Assembly: GCF_019802055.1 (NCBI RefSeq)
Contig: NZ_JAHVHW010000006.1
Span: 310,001-374,000 of the forward strand
Length of the DNA: 64,000 nucleotides
Direction of reading: 5' to 3'
Source of the DNA: Ferrimonas balearica
Lineage (GTDB): Bacteria; Pseudomonadota; Gammaproteobacteria; Enterobacterales; Shewanellaceae
The translations under genes were made by a program, and so were the position numbers. Position 1 is the first letter of the stretch; each line of letters starts with the position of its first letter. The notes beneath the pieces are model-generated. The model saw only the letters and a program-made list of their open reading frames with translations. It had not been told where the DNA came from and ran no database searches. Positions 45,633 to 53,908 of the stretch are shown here, piece by piece.

Positions 45633-46631
45633 TTACTCTCCCCGCTTCAACCAGCTCATGCGACCGCGCAGATCCGCACCTACCGCCTCGATGGGGTGGC
45701 TGCACTCTTCGGTCTTACGGCGATGGTAATCGGCATTACCGGACTGATATTCGGCGATCCACTCGCGGGCAAACTGGCCGGTTTGGATCTCGCTGAGTAC
45801 CTGCTTCATGGTCTCCTTGGCGCGGTCGTCGACAATGCGATCACCGCGGGTCAGGGCGCCGTAAGAGGCGGTGTCAGACACGAACTGGTGCATGCGGCTG
45901 ATGCCCCCTTCGTAGAGCAGGTCCACGATCAGTTTCAGCTCATGCAAGCACTCGAAGTAGGCCAGCTCCGGCTGGTAACCGGCTTCCACCAGGGTTTCCC
46001 AACCCTTACGCACCATCGCAATGGCACCGCCACACAGCACCGCTTGCTCACCAAACAGATCGGTTTCGGTTTCCTCTTTGAAGTTGGTGGTCAGTACGCC
46101 ACCGCGGGTGCCGCCAACGGCGTCGGCGTAGGCCAGTGCCTTGGCGTGGGCGCTGCCAGTGGCGTCCTGATGTACCGCCATCAGGCAGGGTACGCCGGCT
46201 CCGCGCTCATACTCGGTGCGAACCAGGTAGCCGGGGCCCTTCGGCGCCACCATGGTCACGTCGATCTCGGGGGAGGGCTTGATCAGGTCATACAGGATGT
46301 TGAAGCCGTGGCTGAACATCAGCATCGCGCCCGGCTTGATGTTCGGTTCAACGTGCTCCTTGTAGATCTCCGCCTGAGCCATGTCCGGGGTCAGCATCAT
46401 GATGACGTCGGCGTCCTTAACCGCATCGGAGAAGGGCACCGGCTGCCAGCCTTCCGATTCCGCCTGCTGCCAGCTCGGGCCACCAGGACGCAGTCCAATC
46501 ACCACGTTGGCGCCGCTGTCCCGCAGGTTCAGAGACTGGCCCCGACCCTGGCTGCCGTAACCCAGTACGGCAATGGTTTTTCCTTCCAGCAAACTCGGAT
46601 TGGCGTCCGCTTGGTGATACATCTGGGTCAT
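45633..46631 (-). CDS. ilvC: Ketol-acid reductoisomerase IlvC, class I (short form)
   Basis: The 332-residue NADPH-dependent enzyme converts acetolactate and acetohydroxybutyrate to dihydroxy acids. The Rossmann motif is [19 protein letters not shown] and the phosphate loop is LRPGGPSW. C-terminal metal-binding Asp/Glu are seen in [14 protein letters not shown]. At this length it is the class I form, whereas enteric IlvC is the long class II form of about 490 residues. The ATG at 46631 follows GGAGAG; the frame is open a little further upstream, into the attenuator. It is first in ilvCGMEDA. Confidence 0.93.
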   Translation of the reverse strand: MTQMYHQADANPSLLEGKTIAVLGYGSQGRGQSLNLRDSGANVVIGLRPGGPSWQQAESEGWQPVPFSDAVKDADVIMMLTPDMAQAEIYKEHVEPNIKPGAMLMFSHGFNILYDLIKPSPEIDVTMVAPKGPGYLVRTEYERGAGVPCLMAVHQDATGSAHAKALAYADAVGGTRGGVLTTNFKEETETDLFGEQAVLCGGAIAMVRKGWETLVEAGYQPELAYFECLHELKLIVDLLYEGGISRMHQFVSDTASYGALTRGDRIVDDRAKETMKQVLSEIQTGQFAREWIAEYQSGNADYHRRKTEECSHPIEAVGADLRGRMSWLKRGE

Positions 46632-46663
46632 GGTGTGGCTCTCCGTAAGTAAATGACCTGAAA

Positions 46664-46697
46664 ACAAAAAACCCCCCGGACCTTTCGGTGCGGGGGG
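46664..46697 (-). terminator. Attenuator terminator of the ilv operon
   Basis: On the minus strand CCCCCCG-C-ACC-GAAA-GGT-C-CGGGGGG (one C-C mismatch) is followed by TTTTTTGTTTT. It lies between the ilvL stop (46721) and ilvC (46631), the place expected of a transcription attenuator. Confidence 0.85.
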
Positions 46698-46720
46698 CTT
46701 GGTGTCGTTTGGCTTCGTTG

Positions 46721-46822
46721 CTAGCTTCTGGCTCTGCCGCGTGCCACACCCTGACCCCCGCAGGTGACAATAATCACCACGGTAATCACGACTAGCACTA
46801 GTTCAATGGCAGAACGGAACAT
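46721..46822 (-). CDS. ilvL: ilv operon leader peptide IlvL
   Basis: A 33-residue reading frame begins MFRSAIELVLVVITVVII. Twelve of residues 6-19 are Ile, Val or Leu. The tail TCGGQGVARGRARS resembles the tail of E. coli IlvL (PPCGAALGRGKA). Both Leu codons are CTA, rare in so GC-rich a genome. It precedes a strong terminator and ilvC. Ribosome stalling when charged Ile, Val or Leu tRNA is scarce should prevent formation of that terminator, as known for enteric ilvL. GAGAG lies about eight bases before the ATG. A possible promoter is TTGCAT (46900-46905) with TAACTC 17 bases on. Confidence 0.87.
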   Translation of the reverse strand: MFRSAIELVLVVITVVIIVTCGGQGVARGRARS

Positions 46823-47050
46823 GATTTAGCTCTCAACAAAGTGAAAAATTTGGTGCTCAACTTATGAGCTTTTTTAGAGTTAGCACAGCGGATTTTCAGA
46901 TGCAAAGATTAATTTGCACTCAACGGAAAATCAGTATGTAACAAAATGTTTATTTATCATTGGATAGCCTGTTAATCACTAAAATCCCTGAATAACCAAT
47001 AATTTTTTTGACTAAGCGAGAGGGTTGGCTCACCACTTGGAGGTGGAAAC
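46823..47050. promoter_or_regulatory. AT-rich divergent region between ilvL and comM
   Basis: These 228 bases are clearly richer in A+T than their surroundings and hold no gene. They should contain the ilv promoter (minus strand) and the comM promoter (plus strand). The same divergent ilvL/yifB arrangement is known from enterics. Confidence 0.55.
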
Positions 47051-48568
47051 ATGAGTCTTTCCCGTGTGTTAAGTCGTGGCCAACTGGGCGTGGAAGCCCC
47101 TCAGGTCACGGTAGAAGTGCATCTGGGCGGTGGCTTGCCCAGCTTCACCATTGTGGGCCTGCCAGAGGCCTCGGTTCGGGAGTCCCGGGAGCGGGTCCGG
47201 GCAGCGCTGCAGTTTTCCGGATTCGACTTTCCCGCCCGTCGTATCACGGTCAATCTGGCCCCGGCGGATCTGCCCAAACAAGGGGGACGGTTTGACCTTC
47301 CTATAGCTCTTGGCATTCTCGCAGCATCAAAGCAACTTCCCGACAGTTGCCTGCACAATCGTGAATTTTATGGCGAACTCAGCCTATCAGGCGAAGTCCG
47401 TGCCATCACCGGCGTGCTGCCTGCTATTGTGGCCGGACACCAGGTCGGACATCGGCTCTACCTGCCAGAGGAGAACGGCGAGGAGGCGGCCCTGGTTTCG
47501 GAAGCGGACAGCCAGCTCTGCACCTCTCTGCTGACTTTGGTGGCGGGATTGCTTGGTCAGCAGCCCCTGCCTGTCCCCGTGGCATCACCAGTCCCCGCCA
47601 ATGAAACGGAAGCCTGCCTGAGTGACATCGTGGGACAGGCCCACGCCAAGCGCGCCCTGATGATCGCCGCCGCAGGCAACCATCATCTGTTGCTGATGGG
47701 CCCGCCCGGCACCGGGAAAACCATGCTGGCCAGCCGCCTTGCCACCTTACTGCCGCCTCTCACCACGGAACAGGCCCTGGCGGTAGCTGCCATCCACTCG
47801 GTGGCGGGTCTGGCCCGAACCCGCCAGCATCGCCATCAACGTCCCTTTCGGGCACCGCACCACTCCTGCTCCGCCGCATCGCTGGTTGGAGGCGGCAGCA
47901 TTCCCCGACCCGGCGAGATCTCCCTGGCCCACCATGGCGTGCTGTTCCTTGATGAACTGCCGGAGTTTCCCCGCTCCGTACTCGACAGTCTGCGGGAGCC
48001 ACTGGAATCCGGCGAAGTGGTGATCTCCCGGGCCAGCGCCAAACTCACCTTCCCGGCCCGATTTCAGTTGGTAGCAGCGATGAATCCGGCTCCGTCCGGC
48101 GAAGTCGGTCAACACAGTCGCGATACGCCGGAGCAGATCCGCCGCTACCTTGGCCGTCTTTCCGGCCCCTTTCTCGACCGCTTTGATCTCACCATTGAGG
48201 TCCCCCGACTGCCACCCGGCAGCCTCTCTCAGCCAGAACCGGACAGTCTGACTAGCGCGGAGGCCCGCACACAGATTGAAAACGCCCGCCAGCGCGCCCT
48301 GGATCGTCAGGGCTGCCTGAACCAAGCGCTGCCCGGTCATCGGCTTGGGCCGGAGGTGGGCATCCCCAAGGCGGGGCTGGCGTATGCCGAACGGGCGGTC
48401 ACGAAACTGGAGCTGTCGGTACGGGCCTATCACCGCATTCTGCGGGTCGCCCGAACCATTGCGGATCTGGCTGGTGAGGCGGAAGTGGGCAAGGCCCATA
48501 TGGCGGAGGCGCTGGGCTATCGGGCGATGGACCGTTTGCTCAGGGAATTGTCATCAATGACTGGATAA
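47051..48568 (+). CDS. comM: ComM/YifB-family AAA+ ATPase (Mg chelatase-like helicase)
   Basis: The 505-residue protein has an N-terminal ChlI/Lon-protease-like domain (about 1-170), then an AAA+ module with Walker A GPPGTGKTML, FRAPHHSCSAASLVGGG and Walker B GVLFLDELPEF, and a C-terminal Mg-chelatase domain. ComM is known as a hexameric branch-migration helicase used in natural transformation. The family is also widespread in bacteria not known to be competent. GGAGG precedes the ATG by seven bases. The position beside ilvL matches yifB in E. coli. Confidence 0.93.
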   Translation: MSLSRVLSRGQLGVEAPQVTVEVHLGGGLPSFTIVGLPEASVRESRERVRAALQFSGFDFPARRITVNLAPADLPKQGGRFDLPIALGILAASKQLPDSCLHNREFYGELSLSGEVRAITGVLPAIVAGHQVGHRLYLPEENGEEAALVSEADSQLCTSLLTLVAGLLGQQPLPVPVASPVPANETEACLSDIVGQAHAKRALMIAAAGNHHLLLMGPPGTGKTMLASRLATLLPPLTTEQALAVAAIHSVAGLARTRQHRHQRPFRAPHHSCSAASLVGGGSIPRPGEISLAHHGVLFLDELPEFPRSVLDSLREPLESGEVVISRASAKLTFPARFQLVAAMNPAPSGEVGQHSRDTPEQIRRYLGRLSGPFLDRFDLTIEVPRLPPGSLSQPEPDSLTSAEARTQIENARQRALDRQGCLNQALPGHRLGPEVGIPKAGLAYAERAVTKLELSVRAYHRILRVARTIADLAGEAEVGKAHMAEALGYRAMDRLLRELSSMTG

Positions 48569-48644
48569 TGACGTCCAATCGGCGCTTGTTCGCTGCAGAT
48601 GCACTGTTTACCATAGCCTTCGAGATGGATAGAAAGGAGTGGTT

Positions 48645-49535
48645 ATGGTATCCACACTGCGTGGGTTGCTGTCGTTCAGTGGCTACGTCATCAATACCCT
48701 GTTCTGGTTTCCCTGGGTGCTGGTGCTGGGCGTACTGAAGCTGTTGCCGGTGGCGCCGCTCCGCCGGGGCTGTACTCGCCTTCTGGATGGCATCGCCAGC
48801 CTTTGGATCGGCATCAATAACCTCAACCAGCGTCTGCTCTCGCGCACCCGGGTGATCACCCACAACCTGCCAGAACTGAGCCCCAAGCAGTGGTATATGG
48901 TGATCGCCAACCACCAGTCCTGGGTGGATATCCTGATGCTGCAGCGCTTGTTTAACGGCAAGATCCCCTTTCTCAAGTTCTTCCTTAAGCAGGAACTGAT
49001 CTACGTTCCCTTTATGGGGCTGTGCTGGTGGGCGCTCGATTTCCCCTTTATGCGCCGCTACAGCAAGAGTTTTCTGGCCAGGAATCCCCACCTGAAGGGC
49101 AAAGACCAGGAAGCCACCCGGAAAGCCTGTGAGAAGTTCCACTACCAGCCGGTAAGCATCATGAACTTTGTCGAAGGCACCCGCTTTACCCCGATCAAGC
49201 AGGCTCGTCAGCAAAGTCCCTTCCCTACCCTGCTCAAACCCAAGGTGGGTGGGGTAGCGATGTCCCTGGATGCGATGGGAGGGAAGCTCAAAAAGCTGCT
49301 GGATGTCACCATCTACTACCCCGCCGGGATCCCCAGTTTCTGGGACTATCTGTGCGGCCGTGTGCCCCGGGTGGATGTCTGGGTTGAGGAGCGTTGCCTG
49401 GAATCGGTTAATCAGTTGGATTACCAAAAACGTGAAGATAAAAGCGCGTATCAAAGCTGGTTAAACCAGATCTGGACCGAGAAAGCGGGTAAGCTTGCCG
49501 CCCTGGAATATCACCAAGAGACACAGGACCGCTGA
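48645..49535 (+). CDS. YihG-family lysophospholipid acyltransferase, first of a tandem pair
   Basis: The 296-residue PlsC-type acyltransferase has the catalytic motif NHQSWVD (about residues 87-93), the substrate motif FVEGTRF and an N-terminal membrane segment (about 8-35). It resembles E. coli YihG. Members transfer acyl groups to 1-acyl-glycerol-3-phosphate in the inner membrane; the acyl preference is unknown. The ATG at 48645 follows AAGGAG. The next gene, a paralogue, starts on the base after this stop. In E. coli yihG lies near srkA and dsbA, which are about 12 kb away here. Confidence 0.85.
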   Translation: MVSTLRGLLSFSGYVINTLFWFPWVLVLGVLKLLPVAPLRRGCTRLLDGIASLWIGINNLNQRLLSRTRVITHNLPELSPKQWYMVIANHQSWVDILMLQRLFNGKIPFLKFFLKQELIYVPFMGLCWWALDFPFMRRYSKSFLARNPHLKGKDQEATRKACEKFHYQPVSIMNFVEGTRFTPIKQARQQSPFPTLLKPKVGGVAMSLDAMGGKLKKLLDVTIYYPAGIPSFWDYLCGRVPRVDVWVEERCLESVNQLDYQKREDKSAYQSWLNQIWTEKAGKLAALEYHQETQDR

Positions 49536-50492
49536 ATGTTGTCGTTTCTGCCTGCACCGATATTGGCGCCGATCAACGCCTTACTGGCCAGCCTGAACGT
49601 ACTGTTCTGGGGAGGGCTGATCCTGCTCGCCGCCCCAATCAAACTGCTGCCCATTCCAGCCTTGCGGCGGCAGGTCACGGCTCTGTGTAACGCCTTTATG
49701 CACGGCTGGGTAGCGGTCAACTACTACCTGCTTCGAGCCACCACCAAAACCCGCTGGGAAGTGGAAGGGCTGTCTGAGAGTGGCCTCTCCAAGCAAGGCT
49801 GGTACCTGGTGCTGGCTAACCACCTGAGCTGGGCGGACATTGTGGTGGTGACCGTGGTTCTGCGTAACCACGTGCCGATGCTGAAATTCTTCCTCAAGCA
49901 GCAGTTGCTCTACATCCCCGTGATGGGATTGGCCTGCTGGGCACTGGATATGCCCTTTATGCGCCGCTACACCAAGAGCCAGATCGCCAAGAACCCCGCG
50001 CTAAAGGGCAAGGACATTGAAACCACCCGCCGCAGCTGCGAAAAATTCCGGGATCTGCCGACCTGTGTCATCAACTTTGTTGAGGGCTCACGACTGACCC
50101 CCAGCAAGCACCAGCGCCAGCGCAGCCCCTTCCGCTACCTGATGAAGCCCAAGGCGGGAGGCATCGCCTTCGCCCTCAATACTCTGGGTGAGCAGTTCGA
50201 CCAGTTGCTGGACGTCACCATCATCTACCCCGATGCTCCGGAGAACATCATGTGGTCAATGCTGGGGGGCAAACTGGAGCGGATCCACGTTGCGGTGCGC
50301 ACTCTGCCCATCAGCGATGTGCCGGTCGGTGACTATGACAACGACAAGGCGTACCGGGTGGAGTTCCAGCACTGGCTTAACGGTCTCTGGCTGGATAAAG
50401 ACCGTACCATTACTCAGGTCCTTAATCAGAACACCGCTTTGCCGGACTTCTATCAAGGGCTTGAGTCAGCGCGTCCAGCTGAAACTCGTTAA
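49536..50492 (+). CDS. YihG-family lysophospholipid acyltransferase, second of a tandem pair
   Basis: The 318-residue paralogue of the preceding gene has NHLSWAD as catalytic motif, KFFLKQQLLYIPVMGLACWALDMPFM and FVEGSRLTPSKHQRQRS. It is the closer of the two to E. coli YihG as I recall it. It starts immediately after the upstream stop codon (TGA then ATG), so the two are probably translated in sequence. Its last 71 bases overlap the convergent DUF523 gene. Confidence 0.87.
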   Translation: MLSFLPAPILAPINALLASLNVLFWGGLILLAAPIKLLPIPALRRQVTALCNAFMHGWVAVNYYLLRATTKTRWEVEGLSESGLSKQGWYLVLANHLSWADIVVVTVVLRNHVPMLKFFLKQQLLYIPVMGLACWALDMPFMRRYTKSQIAKNPALKGKDIETTRRSCEKFRDLPTCVINFVEGSRLTPSKHQRQRSPFRYLMKPKAGGIAFALNTLGEQFDQLLDVTIIYPDAPENIMWSMLGGKLERIHVAVRTLPISDVPVGDYDNDKAYRVEFQHWLNGLWLDKDRTITQVLNQNTALPDFYQGLESARPAETR

Positions 50493-50922
50493 ACACCTGA
50501 ATGCCGTGCTGCCGGAGCAGCGCGGCGGTTACCCCCTCTCCGGTAATCAGAGTGCCATCAAAACGACCCGAATAGATGCGCCGATTACCACATGAAGGGC
50601 TGTTGGCTTTCAGCAGAGCCAGCTCAATGCCGTAGCGCTGACACAGCGCCAGTGCGATCCGCGCCCCGCGATAAAAAGCCTCACTGACCTCTAGCCCCTC
50701 TGCGGTTACCACCCGCCCGTCTGCGCGCCGCTCAGCCGGTGGACGGGGAATCGCTAACCCTCCCTCCACCTCCGGACAGACACTCAACAGCCATCCCTGT
50801 TGCCGCCACGCCTCCAGGCGGGGATCGGACACCCCTTTCGCCTGACCGTCGTAGCGAACCGGCTGCCCCAGCAGACAGCCGCTAACCAACACCCGAAACT
50901 CCGAAGATTGTCGACAATCCAT
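50422..50922 (-). CDS. DUF523 family protein
   Basis: The 166-residue protein has the DUF523 features: VLVSGCLLGQPVRYDG near the N terminus, CPEVEGGLAIPRPPAE and LLKANSPSCG. Three conserved Cys (in SGCLLG, VCPEVEG and SPSCG) could bind a metal or cluster. The function of the family is not established. The ATG at 50922 is chosen; an in-frame ATG at 50934 and a TTG at 50952 are alternatives. The 3' end overlaps the acyltransferase gene by 71 bases in a convergent arrangement. Confidence 0.82.
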   Translation of the reverse strand: MDCRQSSEFRVLVSGCLLGQPVRYDGQAKGVSDPRLEAWRQQGWLLSVCPEVEGGLAIPRPPAERRADGRVVTAEGLEVSEAFYRGARIALALCQRYGIELALLKANSPSCGNRRIYSGRFDGTLITGEGVTAALLRQHGIQVFNEFQLDALTQALDRSPAKRCSD

Positions 50923-51030
50923 CTCACCCCCCATTGGCCCAAAGTCTAACAATCAAACTCAAAGCCTCGATTTTAATCGACTTTTACACCATTTGTTGCG
51001 TCATCTTGCCACTGAAAACCTGACGTCAAC

Positions 51031-51047
51031 GTCAACACATTGTTGAC
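51031..51047. promoter_or_regulatory. Candidate operator of the propionate operon regulator
   Basis: GTCAACA-CAT-TGTTGAC is a perfect 7-3-7 inverted repeat. It is flanked by another GTCAAC directly before it (51025-51030), and a further GTCAACA occurs at 51100-51106. It overlaps a TTGACA -35-like hexamer (51043-51048), a suitable place for GntR-type repression. Confidence 0.5.
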
Positions 51048-51115
51048 AAAAAGAGTGATTGGGCGCACAGTTTTTGCACCATTTCTTACGCATCGAATCG
51101 TCAACAGGACAGATT

Positions 51116-51784
51116 GTGAGCGATCCCAAACAACCCACGCTGGCTGACCGCACGCTGACAGAGCTGCAACGCGCCATCGTTCAGGGCGAACTGCCCCCGG
51201 GCAGCAAAATCTCCGAGCAGGAGCTCGCCGCCCGTTATGGCGTCAGCCGGGGTCCGTTGCGTGAAGCCCTGCAGCGGTTGGAGCAGCGCCGCCTTGTGGA
51301 GCGCGTCCCCCATGTTGGCGCCCGGGTGGTTCGACTGACCCCGGAGAAGCTGGCTGACCTGTACCAGGTGCGCGCCGAACTTGAAGCGATGGCCTGCCGT
51401 CTGGCGGCACAGAACATCACGCAAGCCCAACTGGATGCCCTCTCTGACCTGCTCGATCGTCAGGAGGTGGTGTTCTCCCAGGACCCGCTTCCCCCATTCC
51501 AGGATGACATCGATTTTCATTTTGGCCTGATCCAGGCCAGTGGCAACACCACGCTGATCACCACACTGACTGGCGATCTCTACCACCAGCTACAAATGTA
51601 CCGCTACCAATGCAGCAGTGGACGCCGACCTCTGGAAGCCCTGGCGCAACACCGCCGGATTCTGGAGGCCGTAGCTCAGGGCGACGGCGAACTCGCCGCC
51701 CTGTTGATGCGCCGCCATATCGAGGCTGGCGCCCGCCATACCGCTCACGTGCTGCGTCAAACCATGGAGGAGTTAACCGCATGA
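51116..51784 (+). CDS. prpR: GntR-family regulator of propionate catabolism
   Basis: The 222-residue FadR-type regulator has an N-terminal winged helix ([48 protein letters not shown], about residues 20-70) and a C-terminal all-helical FCD effector domain with His residues in DIDFHFGLI and [10 protein letters not shown] that commonly bind a metal. It heads the prp operon with an ATGA overlap into prpB. It probably senses a methylcitrate-cycle intermediate. The name follows use in related genera. The GTG at 51116 with AGGA upstream is the start. Confidence 0.83.
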   Translation: MSDPKQPTLADRTLTELQRAIVQGELPPGSKISEQELAARYGVSRGPLREALQRLEQRRLVERVPHVGARVVRLTPEKLADLYQVRAELEAMACRLAAQNITQAQLDALSDLLDRQEVVFSQDPLPPFQDDIDFHFGLIQASGNTTLITTLTGDLYHQLQMYRYQCSSGRRPLEALAQHRRILEAVAQGDGELAALLMRRHIEAGARHTAHVLRQTMEELTA

Positions 51785-52653
51785 CCCCAGGACAATCATT
51801 CCGCGACGCCGTCGCGACCGCCAAGCCCCTGCAGATCGTCGGCACCGTCAACGCCTACTTTGCCCTGATGGCAGAGCGGGTTGGGCATAAGGCCCTCTAC
51901 CTCTCCGGAGCGGGCGTTGCCAACGCCTCCTACGGCCTGCCGGATCTCGGCATGACCTCCATGAACGACGTGCTGATCGACGCCGCGCGGATCACCTCCG
52001 CCACCGATCTGCCGCTGCTGGTGGACATCGACACCGGCTGGGGCGGCGCCTTCAACATCGCCCGCACCATCAAAGAGTTTGAGAAAGCGCGAGTGGCTGC
52101 GGTGCATATGGAGGACCAGGTGGCTCAGAAGCGCTGTGGTCACCGCCCCAACAAAGCCGTAGTGAGCATCGACGAAATGTGCGACCGCATCAAAGCCGCC
52201 GTCGACGCCCGTACCGATGACAGCTTCGTCATTATGGCCCGCACCGATGCGGTAGCGGTTGAGGGGCTGGAATCCGGCATTGAGCGGGCTCAGGCCTACC
52301 TGGAAGCCGGAGCGGACATGATCTTCGCCGAAGCCCTGACCGAACTGGACCACTACCGCCAGTTTAAGGCCAAGGTCAACGCCCCGATCCTGGCCAACAT
52401 GACCGAGTTTGGTAAGACCGAACTGTTCGATAAGGAAGATCTGTTCCAGGCAGGCGCAGACATGGTGCTCTACCCACTGGGCGCGTTCCGTGCCGCCAAC
52501 GCCGCCGCCCTGAAGGTGTTTGAAGCCCTGATGCAGGAGGGTCACCAGCGCAGCCAGGTGGAAGCGATGCAGACCCGCGCGGAGCTGTACGACTTCCTGA
52601 ACTACCACAGCTACGAAGACAAGCTGGACACCCTGTTCAAGCAGGACAAGTAA
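51781..52653 (+). CDS. prpB: 2-Methylisocitrate lyase PrpB
   Basis: The 290-residue enzyme belongs to the isocitrate lyase/PEP mutase family and splits 2-methylisocitrate to pyruvate and succinate. The catalytic loop KRCGHRPNK is present, with the metal-binding VDIDTGWGG and HMEDQVAQ segments. Its ATG overlaps the regulator stop. Length is as in E. coli PrpB. Confidence 0.94.
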   Translation: MTPGQSFRDAVATAKPLQIVGTVNAYFALMAERVGHKALYLSGAGVANASYGLPDLGMTSMNDVLIDAARITSATDLPLLVDIDTGWGGAFNIARTIKEFEKARVAAVHMEDQVAQKRCGHRPNKAVVSIDEMCDRIKAAVDARTDDSFVIMARTDAVAVEGLESGIERAQAYLEAGADMIFAEALTELDHYRQFKAKVNAPILANMTEFGKTELFDKEDLFQAGADMVLYPLGAFRAANAAALKVFEALMQEGHQRSQVEAMQTRAELYDFLNYHSYEDKLDTLFKQDK

Positions 52654-52704
52654 GCCCTCATCAATCGGAACTGACGGATTAGAAAAAGGATAAGGAGCGT
52701 TAAC

Positions 52705-53829
52705 ATGACTAAGCCTCTTGGTGGCGCCGGCCTTCGTGGCCAAAGCGCCGGTGAAACCGCCCTCTGTACCGTAGGCAAGACCGGATCCGGCCTGACCTAC
52801 CGCGGCTATGACATCGCGGTACTGGCGGACAAAGCTGAGTTTGAAGAGGTGGCCTACCTGCTGCTCTACGGCAAGCTGCCCAATGTGGCCGAGCTGGCCG
52901 CCTACAAGGCTCGCCTGAAGGGGATGCGCGCCCTGCCGGACGCCCTTAAGGTCGTTCTGGAGCAGATCCCCGCGGACGCACACCCGATGGATGTGATGCG
53001 TACCGGCTGCTCCATGCTGGGCAACTTGGAAACGGAGCAGGACTTCAGCCAACAGCATGACCATATCGACCGCATGCTGGCGATCTTCCCCGGTCTCATC
53101 AACTACTGGTACAACTTCAGCCACCACGGCAAGCGCGTTAACGTCGAAACCGAGGCGGATTCCATCGCCGAGCAGTTCCTCTGGACACTGCACGACGCCA
53201 AGCCGGACCCGCTGCACGTCAGGGTGATGCATGCCTCCCTCATCCTCTACGCCGAGCATGAGTTCAACGCCTCCACCTTCACCGCTCGCGTGTGCGCCTC
53301 CACCCTGTCCGACATCCACAGCTGCGTTACCGGCGCCATCGGCTCCCTGCGTGGTCCGCTGCACGGTGGTGCCAACGAAGCCGCCATGGACATGATCGAA
53401 AACTGGAACACCGCCGACGAAGCGGAAGACGCGATCATGGGCATGCTGGAGCGCAAAGCGAAGATCATGGGCTTTGGTCACGCCATCTACCGTGAATCCG
53501 ACCCCCGCAACGCCATCATCAAAACCTGGTCCCAGAAGCTGGCCGAGCAGGTGGGCGACACCAAGCTGTACGCCGTATCCGAGCGGGTGGAAGCGGTAAT
53601 GTGGCGCGAGAAAAAGCTGTTCTGCAACGCCGACTTCTTCCACGCCAGCGCGTATCACTTTATGGGGATCCCCACCAAGCTGTTCACCCCCATTTTTGTC
53701 TGTTCACGGGTCTCCGGCTGGACCGCACACGTGATGGAGCAGCGGGCCAACAACCGCATCATCCGTCCCAGCGCCGACTACACCGGCCCGGACAGTGCCG
53801 ACTGGGTGAACATCGAAGATCGCCCCTGA
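52705..53829 (+). CDS. prpC: 2-Methylcitrate synthase PrpC
   Basis: The 374-residue citrate-synthase-family enzyme joins propionyl-CoA and oxaloacetate. Family landmarks include GLTYRGYDIAVLADKAEFEEVAYLLLYG, HGGANEAAMDM with the catalytic His, GFGHAIYRESDPRN and the C-terminal RPSADYTGP. The short type I size fits PrpC better than GltA, as does its place between prpB and acnD. A terminator-like hairpin follows the stop. Confidence 0.93.
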   Translation: MTKPLGGAGLRGQSAGETALCTVGKTGSGLTYRGYDIAVLADKAEFEEVAYLLLYGKLPNVAELAAYKARLKGMRALPDALKVVLEQIPADAHPMDVMRTGCSMLGNLETEQDFSQQHDHIDRMLAIFPGLINYWYNFSHHGKRVNVETEADSIAEQFLWTLHDAKPDPLHVRVMHASLILYAEHEFNASTFTARVCASTLSDIHSCVTGAIGSLRGPLHGGANEAAMDMIENWNTADEAEDAIMGMLERKAKIMGFGHAIYRESDPRNAIIKTWSQKLAEQVGDTKLYAVSERVEAVMWREKKLFCNADFFHASAYHFMGIPTKLFTPIFVCSRVSGWTAHVMEQRANNRIIRPSADYTGPDSADWVNIEDRP

Positions 53830-53835
53830 AAGAAC

Positions 53836-53857
53836 GGGGGCCATCGGCCCCCTTTTT
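53836..53857 (+). terminator. Terminator-like hairpin inside the prp operon, after prpC
   Basis: GGGGGCC-ATC-GGCCCCC followed by TTTTT is a good intrinsic terminator. It is unusual because acnD and prpF lie downstream on the same strand, with only 79 bases between prpC and acnD. Confidence 0.8.
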
Positions 53858-53859
53858 GG

Positions 53860-53881
53860 CCCTCACCCCCGGCGGTGAGGG
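53860..53881 (+). other. Second hairpin in the prpC-acnD spacer
   Basis: CCCTCACC (53860-53867) and GGTGAGGG (53874-53881) form a perfect 8-bp stem right after the T-tract of the terminator-like hairpin. It ends shortly before the acnD ribosome binding site. Confidence 0.5.
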
Positions 53882-53908
53882 TGCGCCCGATAAGTTAAGG
53901 TGCCTGCT

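Noticed and set aside
50906-50919. GATTGTCGACAATC, a perfect palindrome at the 5' end of the DUF523 gene
   Set aside because: It lies within codons of that gene, is not repeated nearby, and does not resemble the GTCAACA elements before the GntR gene.
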